From Calamus simplicifolius (Eukaryota; Streptophyta; Magnoliopsida; Arecales; Arecaceae): 64,000 bases of DNA. Positions 58,808 through 64,000 of this stretch are shown one piece after another; the first letter of the stretch is position 1; each line of letters begins with the position of its first letter. Both the position numbers and the translations under genes were made by a program. Under the pieces are notes generated by a model, which saw only the letters and a list, made by a program, of their open reading frames with translations, had not been told where the DNA came from and searched no databases. The stretch lies in the NCBI GenBank assembly GCA_900491605.1, contig UESW01004829.1, positions 469,808-533,807 on the forward strand, read 5' to 3'.

Positions 58808-60773
58808 CTACTGTGAAGGCGGAGGTGGAAGTGGAGGCGGAGGCAGACGTGAATGAGGCGATGATGAATGTGGTAAAGGTAGTGTAGTGTTGGCTGAAGC
58901 CGATGCTGAACTTGATTGTATATTAATTGAGGAAGGAATAGGAACATTAAACCCTGCAGCAGAAAGTGTAGCAAGTAATCCTTGAATTATTTGTTCCTGA
59001 CGCATAAGTTGCTCATGCATAGTTTCAAAGAGTGGAGTCGAATGTGATGCATCCTGACTAGAGGTAGAGGCAGAATTCTTCTGTCAAGGCCTCATTGCTG
59101 CCTTCATTCTAGGAATCGATCCCTAACCTTTGCGATAGCTCGGACGTGTGCCAAGAACGTCATCAACAATGTCACCCTCAGTAATATTTTCACTATTAGA
59201 GCCATCTTCCTGGGTGGATAACGATGTGCGGCATTGAAGCATTTCTTCCTACAAAATTAATCAATTCAAAAATTAATTATTGAACTCCTGCAGTTTTGAA
59301 AAGAAGTTGAAATTAGTTTAGAGGTATCTGTGATAGTTCGAGGAGGTGAACATTTAATAGGTTATAGTTGGATTGGATAGAGTTAATGCAGTGCAACTTT
59401 GCTAGCAATGTACATGGAGTTGAGGATTTAATTGGAATTAAGGAATAGAAGTTTTCCTAGGCATGTCACTTTGACTATCTATTCTACCAATGATAAAGAA
59501 ATAGCAGTATGTCCATATTAGAAGTTCAAGTTCGATGGATGAAATGAAGATGAAACTGCAATCATTTATGAAATTTGCTAGATGCTATAATATAGTTACA
59601 TCATATAAGATGAAATTGCAATCAAATAATCATAATATAAGATTAAAGCTAGAAGTTTAATTTTAGATGGGCATTGGTGAAAACTGCTTATCTTATGCAA
59701 TAGAAAAGCAAGAACAACAACATACATATCTTTGTTGTGCAACGTCGTTGATCCATCCAATTGATTGACTGTAATGCATGTCCTTGAAATGCTCAATAGG
59801 CTTGGGCAATTCTTTTGTCACCGTATTCATCTATTTTAAAAGTAATATTAGAAACATACAACATAAGTTACATGTAAAAATATTAATTTTAGAAAATCAA
59901 TATTTATGTACCATTTTGTATCGATGTGCAGTGAAAGAGCTAGATCCATGGCAACTTTCAAACAATCTTTTCTTTCTATTTATAGAATTACTCTTTCCCT
60001 TTTTCTGAAAAAACAATATTTAAATAAATTTGGGATTCAAGAAAAAGGGTATAAAAATTGAACTATAAATTTTAATTAATTTTTTAAAGATATCTACCTT
60101 TGCTTCTTCAGTTGCTCAATGGTCACAAAGACGTTCCCAAATATCTTGTCTACACAAAGTATGAGGCCTCTTTGTCTTTGCCATTTGTGGATCATCTTCG
60201 CCACCAATTTCTCTAAAGTGGAGATGCCATCGATAACGAGAATCTCTTCAGCTGTTGCTCATCGTCTGATCAATCGCATCATTGATGAGATCATTGGATT
60301 CAAAAACAAACTTCTCCTGCACATTATTGAAAGGTTAATTCGAACAATAAATGAGACATTATAATATCATAAAAAATAAATTTAATTACTAAAAGGAATA
60401 ATCAAAAAGTTACTTACACGCATGTGATTCATCACAATTTCCTTTTCGACAGGTGAAACCTTCTTCCAAGACAACACCGAATGATCTATGACCTGTCGAA
60501 CTACCTGGGCCAAATGATTATTGAACAACTTGCCATTTCTTCCTATAGGTTTATAAGTGGTGGTCTCCCTTTGATCAGAAACATTATCATTTGCAATATC
60601 AAACTGCACAGGTAGAGGATTTTTTTTGTTATCTTCAATAGCTTTCTCCAATGTCACGCTACGAGAAAATCTCTTTTTGATTTTTCATTTGATGAGGCTA
60701 CCCTTTTCCCCTTATCGCGATGAGGATCATAAGGAGGTTGTGCATCAGATCCATCTCCACCTGGTGTAGACAT
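58808..60773 (-). pseudogene. CACTA/Ptta plant transposase (Transposase_24-like), multi-exon, broken
   Basis: On the minus strand it starts at ATG 60773 (MSTPGGDGSDAQPPYDPHRD). After a one-base frame shift near 60680 it reads SVTLEKAIEDNKKN ... WKKVSPVEKEIVMNHMR, ending at donor GTAAGT (about 60418). The next exon (about 60316-60100) has RYRWHLHFREIGGEDD and IWERLCDH ... TEEAK. Then come KGKSNSINRKKRLF, PKPIEHFKDMHYSQSIGW, a Ser-rich segment, and a C-terminus EQLMRQEQIIQGLLATL plus a Pro-rich tail ending at 58808. The exon chain and motifs fit the plant Ptta/En-Spm family (PF03004). At least four in-frame stops are present. A related tail lies at 33240-33620 and 54397-54779. Confidence 0.75.
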
Positions 60774-62041
60774 AATGCTGCAAAACAAAACAAATTAAAT
60801 TAATTTATAGTGCAGTTAAAATAAGCCTATGATAAATCAGCATTGCATATTTAATAGCAGCAGAGATGCAATATTACTTGGAGATGCAAAGGCTGCATAT
60901 GCTAGCTAGCCTATATTTAAGTAAAAGATGAAACATGATGAATGGCTGATTATGACTAGCAACAAATTCTTCTACTCCAGAATGGCAGTCATTCTCCACA
61001 GTCATTCTCCACAAGCTGTTGAAAGTCAAAGACAGACCATCTACTGAAGTTGCCAATAAAATTAATAGTTATAGAATCAAATAAGGAGGGTATATGCTGA
61101 AAACTATGATAAATCAGCATATTTAATATCAGCATTGCATGTTTGCATATACAACAAATTTGAAAATCTATCACTGATAGTGTGCAAATATGCAAAGGCA
61201 CCCTCATTTAAGCAAATATTTCCATGAATCAAGGAGACATCAAAAGCAGCTTTATATTTGGAAACAAGTTAGTAATGAACTGAAGAATTGAAACTATAAC
61301 TATTCTATGGGCAGATCAAAGAAGCCCAAACTAACTGGAACAACATAGGAAGTTTCCTTGGAAAATGAGCATAATCTGAAACTAATCAAATCAATGGAAG
61401 TTGCAATGTTTCAGATTGGCCTGGCTTAAGCTGAAACCCAGTTTGGGTTAGTGCCGGCAAGGGTGCCGGTGCCGGTTTGGATCTTTAATTTTGCTGAGGC
61501 ATGCCATGGATAATCATAATGATTATCTTTACATACTTAAGTTGAAATCAATCCTAGGTTAAAGTCAGCTTCCCCAACTCACAGGGCTTTCATAGGATTT
61601 CTGTTAAATGATTTCATATAAGCATCAGTCCTGAGAAAACCATTCGGTTGGTTACTCTAATTAGCTAGCAAACTATAAAACCAGAGAAGAAGAAGGATAA
61701 GCCGGTAATTCTCCTGCAATGAGAAAGTTGATTAAGCCAGAAAAACAATGGCACAATCTTGAGCTGAGGCATGATTGGAATACTTTAAGGAGAACCAATA
61801 GACTTGTCGGGCATAGAAAAAAGCATAAAAATCCTAACAACTCATAGAGAGACAGAGTGATTAAGCTTTTGCTTCTTGCTAACATGCCTAGATTTGATGA
61901 TTTTACGAGCCTCAAATGCTAAGAAATACACTAAGAAACCAGATTTTACAAGAGCAAAGGATGAAATGTAATTCGGCTAAGAAATAGTGAGACTGCTGTC
62001 TGAGATTTCTTAATCTTTCAAACAAAGAAAAAAAGTGGAGA
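60774..62041. other. 5' flank or intron of the CACTA-type element
   Basis: AT-rich, with no supported gene. The phrase GATAAATCAGCATTGCATATTTAATA occurs (in variant form) at about 60833 and 61110-61140. Confidence 0.4.
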
Positions 62042-62061
62042 CATGCTGAAACCTGGGCTTT

Positions 62062-62480
62062 CCTCGGGACTTAGGGCAGAGGAGTTCCCGGCGATGATGC
62101 GAGGCGGAGGAGCTGAACTCAGCACCCGACGACGACGGGAGGCTGAGGAGCGAAACTCGGCACCCGGCGACGATGCAAGGCGGTCCTCGGGACTTAGGGC
62201 AGAGGAGTTCCCAGCGACGATGCAAGGCGGAGGAGCAGAACTCGGCACCCGACGACGATGCAAGGCGGAGGAGCGAAACTCGGCACCCGGCAACGATGCA
62301 ACGCGGTCCTCGAGAGTTAGGGTGGAACTAGGGATTTAGGGTCGAGATGGAACTCGGCACCCGGCTGGCGATGATGCGACACGGAGGGCAGAGGCGGAGG
62401 GCAGACATGGAACTAGGCATCCGGCCGGCGACGATGCGAGGCGAAGGGCAGAGGCGGAGGGGAGAGGCAGAGGAGTTAGG
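62062..62480. repeat. GC-rich minisatellites: 123-bp unit, then ~60-bp unit
   Basis: CCTCGGGACTTAGGGCAGAG starts units at 62062 and 62185; a third, cut short, starts at 62308 (CCTCGAGAGTTAGGG). Spacing is exactly 123 bp. Within each unit GAGCGAAACTCGGCACCCGG and relatives recur. A ~60-bp unit beginning GGAACTCGGCACCCGGC follows near 62350 and 62410. 123 is a multiple of three, so frames pass through on both strands, but I see no protein family. Confidence 0.8.
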
Positions 62481-62535
62481 GAGATAGGCGAGCAGAGTGA
62501 CGGAAGTCGGGGCTTTAGGGAGATTTTGTTAAACC

Positions 62536-62900
62536 TTTCCCTACGATTTCATGAAAATAGTAGGGAAATCGTCATTTCCCTACGAGTTTAATTAACTCAT
62601 AGGCAAATGACGTTACATGCATTCCTTTTTTTTTTCCACGCCTTTCCCTACGATTTTTATAAATATCGTAGGGAAAGGCTTCTTACGAAAAAAAAAAAGG
62701 CGGAAGTTTTGCCTCAAAAAAAAATAAAAAATAAAAAATTCTCTAATAACAAACCAGCCTTTTTTCTTATGAAAAAAAAATTGGCGAACGTTTTACCTCC
62801 AAAAAAATAAAATATATGAAAGATTTTTTTTTTTCAATAATTTTTTTAACAAAATAACTCAGATATTAGTTTTCTTTCTAAGCCTTTTCCTACGATTTTT
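62536..62900. repeat. Inverted subterminal-type repeats (TTTCCCTACGA)
   Basis: TTTCCCTAC (62536) pairs with GTAGGGAAA (62560-62568). CCTTTCCCTACGAT (62641-62654) pairs with ATCGTAGGGAAAGG (62665-62678). Further copies lie near 62575 and 62884. Clustered short repeats in both orientations are typical just inside the ends of CACTA elements, so this may be the 5' end of the element that encodes 58808-60773. A CACTA terminus itself was not found. Confidence 0.5.
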
Positions 62901-63217
62901 GTAAAGTTTTCCTATTAAAAAGTTTTCTTTATTTTTCTTCACATTTAAAATATTATTATTTGGCTCTTGCCGGCACAGCTCAGGCCCACCTGGGGCCTGG
63001 CCCATGCACGGCTCAAATAAAAAAAATTTGTAAAAAAAATATTTTTTTGATAAATTAAAAAATTATTAGGAATAAAAAAATTTTATTAATATAAAGCCAT
63101 CTTATTGGAGGGAGGTTTAGCATAGACACCTAATAGTTTATTAATTTAAAATCAAAATGGTGCAGAAGGGAGGGGGGCTAGGCTTGACCTCCATAACATA
63201 ATACAATAAGTAAGGAG
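62901..63217. other. AT-rich DNA before the satellite array
   Basis: Poly-A and poly-T rich, no gene. A GC-rich island TGCCGGCACAGCTCAGGCCC lies near 62970. Confidence 0.5.
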
Positions 63218-64000
63218 AAAAAAATAGAAAGATCACAACCGTCGGATCGTCTTCGATCAGATGGATCGCAACCGTCGGATCAATCATCGCCGATCGGGAT
63301 CATGGCTTGGATCGATCGCAACCATTGGATCATCACCGATCGGATGGACCGCAACCGTCGGATTGATCATCACCGATTAGGATCATGGCTTGGATCGATC
63401 GCAACCGTCGGATCGTCTCCGATGGGATAGATCGCAACCATCGGATCGATCATCCCCAATCGGGATCATGGCTTAGATCGATCGCAACCGTCAGATTGTC
63501 TCTGATCGGATGGATCGCAACTGTTGGATTGATCATCGCCGATCGGGATCATGGCTTGGATCGATCGCAACCATCATATCTTCTCCGATCGGATGGATTG
63601 CAACCATCGGATCGATCATTGCCGATCGGGATCATGGCTTGGATCGATCACAGCCGTCGGATCGTCTCCGATCGGATTGATCACAATGGTCGGATTGAAC
63701 GACATCATGGCTTGGATCGATCGCAATCGTCGGATCATCTGCGATCGGATTGATCGCAATGGTCCAATCGATCATCGCTGATTGGGATCATAGCTTGGAT
63801 CGATCGCAACTGTCGGATCATCGCCGATGGGATAGATCGCAACCATCGGATCGATCATCCCCGATCGGGATCATGGCTTAGATCGATCGCAATCGTCAGA
63901 TTGTCTCCGATCCGATGGATCGCAACTGTTGGATCGATCATCGCCGATCGAGATCATAGCTTGGATCGATCGCAACTGTCGGATCATCGCCAATGGGATA
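63218..64000. repeat. 83-bp tandem array rich in CGATCG, continuing past the window
   Basis: ATCATGGCTTGGATCGATCG-type unit marks fall at 63301, 63384, 63467, 63550, 63633, 63706, 63789, 63872 and 63955. Spacing is 83 bp except one 73-bp unit. Each unit has two inner copies of GATCGCAACCGTCGGAT. A block at 63421-63550 recurs at 63826-63955 (405 bp away), suggesting higher-order amplification. 83 is not a multiple of three, so the frames across it are not a protein. Confidence 0.9.

Noticed and set aside
62018..62339. Long GC-rich frames on both strands
   Set aside because: Explained by the 123-bp minisatellite (a multiple of three); no recognisable protein.
63385..63781. Open frames with IDRN/MAWID repeats
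   Set aside because: Products of the 83-bp array; the unit is not a multiple of three, so the frame rotates between units.
1..64000. CRISPR arrays, rRNA or tRNA genes, bacterial operons
   Set aside because: The tandem arrays have no unique spacers, no cloverleaf or rRNA sequence was recognised, and gene structure is eukaryotic.

Overview
The window is plant nuclear DNA, most likely from a monocot. A palm is my guess, not something the sequence proves. Evidence: spliced genes with GT-AG introns, a CRK3-like (DUF26 family) receptor kinase, Raf-like MAPKKK-type exons, and a dense population of plant transposons (SIRE- and Tork/TNT1-type Copia, a Tat-lineage Gypsy, an L1-type LINE, a CACTA/Ptta element). 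I see no bacterial genes, CRISPR arrays, rRNA or tRNA genes.

Layout. 1-3941: 3' end of a SIRE-type Copia with a full LTR, abutting a truncated related LTR. 3942-8892: Tork/TNT1-like Copia on the minus strand. 9273-25714: CRK3-like kinase pseudogene on the minus strand, split by a 14.5 kb Tat-lineage Gypsy (10004-24519) that sits in a kinase intron. 25715-34618: single-copy-looking DNA with a 98-codon membrane protein, a GA-tract-linked exon, a CACTA tail and the last exons of a Raf-like gene. 34750-51200: an inverted copy of 4261-32953, without the Gypsy but with a LINE at 40610-42902. 51294-55778: a third copy, in forward orientation, of 29075-34618. It runs on into more exons of the Raf-like gene (to 57781). 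58808-60773: CACTA/Ptta transposase pseudogene. 62062-62480: GC-rich minisatellites. 62536-62690: inverted subterminal-type repeats. 63218-64000: an 83-bp tandem array that runs off the window.

The organising event is a duplication - inverted triplication - duplication (DUP-TRP/INV-DUP pattern). 4261-29075 is present twice, 29075-32953 three times with the middle copy inverted, and 32953-34618 twice. Two short unrelated filler segments (34619-34749 and 51201-51293) mark the junctions. Transposons order the history: the Tork-like Copia is in both arms (older than the event), while the Gypsy is only in arm A and the LINE only in arm B (younger). For each of these two the other arm preserves the empty target site.

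Functional content is low. Of three copies of the 98-codon membrane-protein gene only the one at 37348-37644 is open from start to stop. Both kinase copies carry a shared tail frame shift. The Gypsy carries, besides broken gag-pol, a four-exon antisense gene with correct splice phases but several in-frame stops. Most breaks in former coding sequence are TAG or TGA codons explained by single C-to-T or G-to-A changes, as expected for methylated, silenced DNA.
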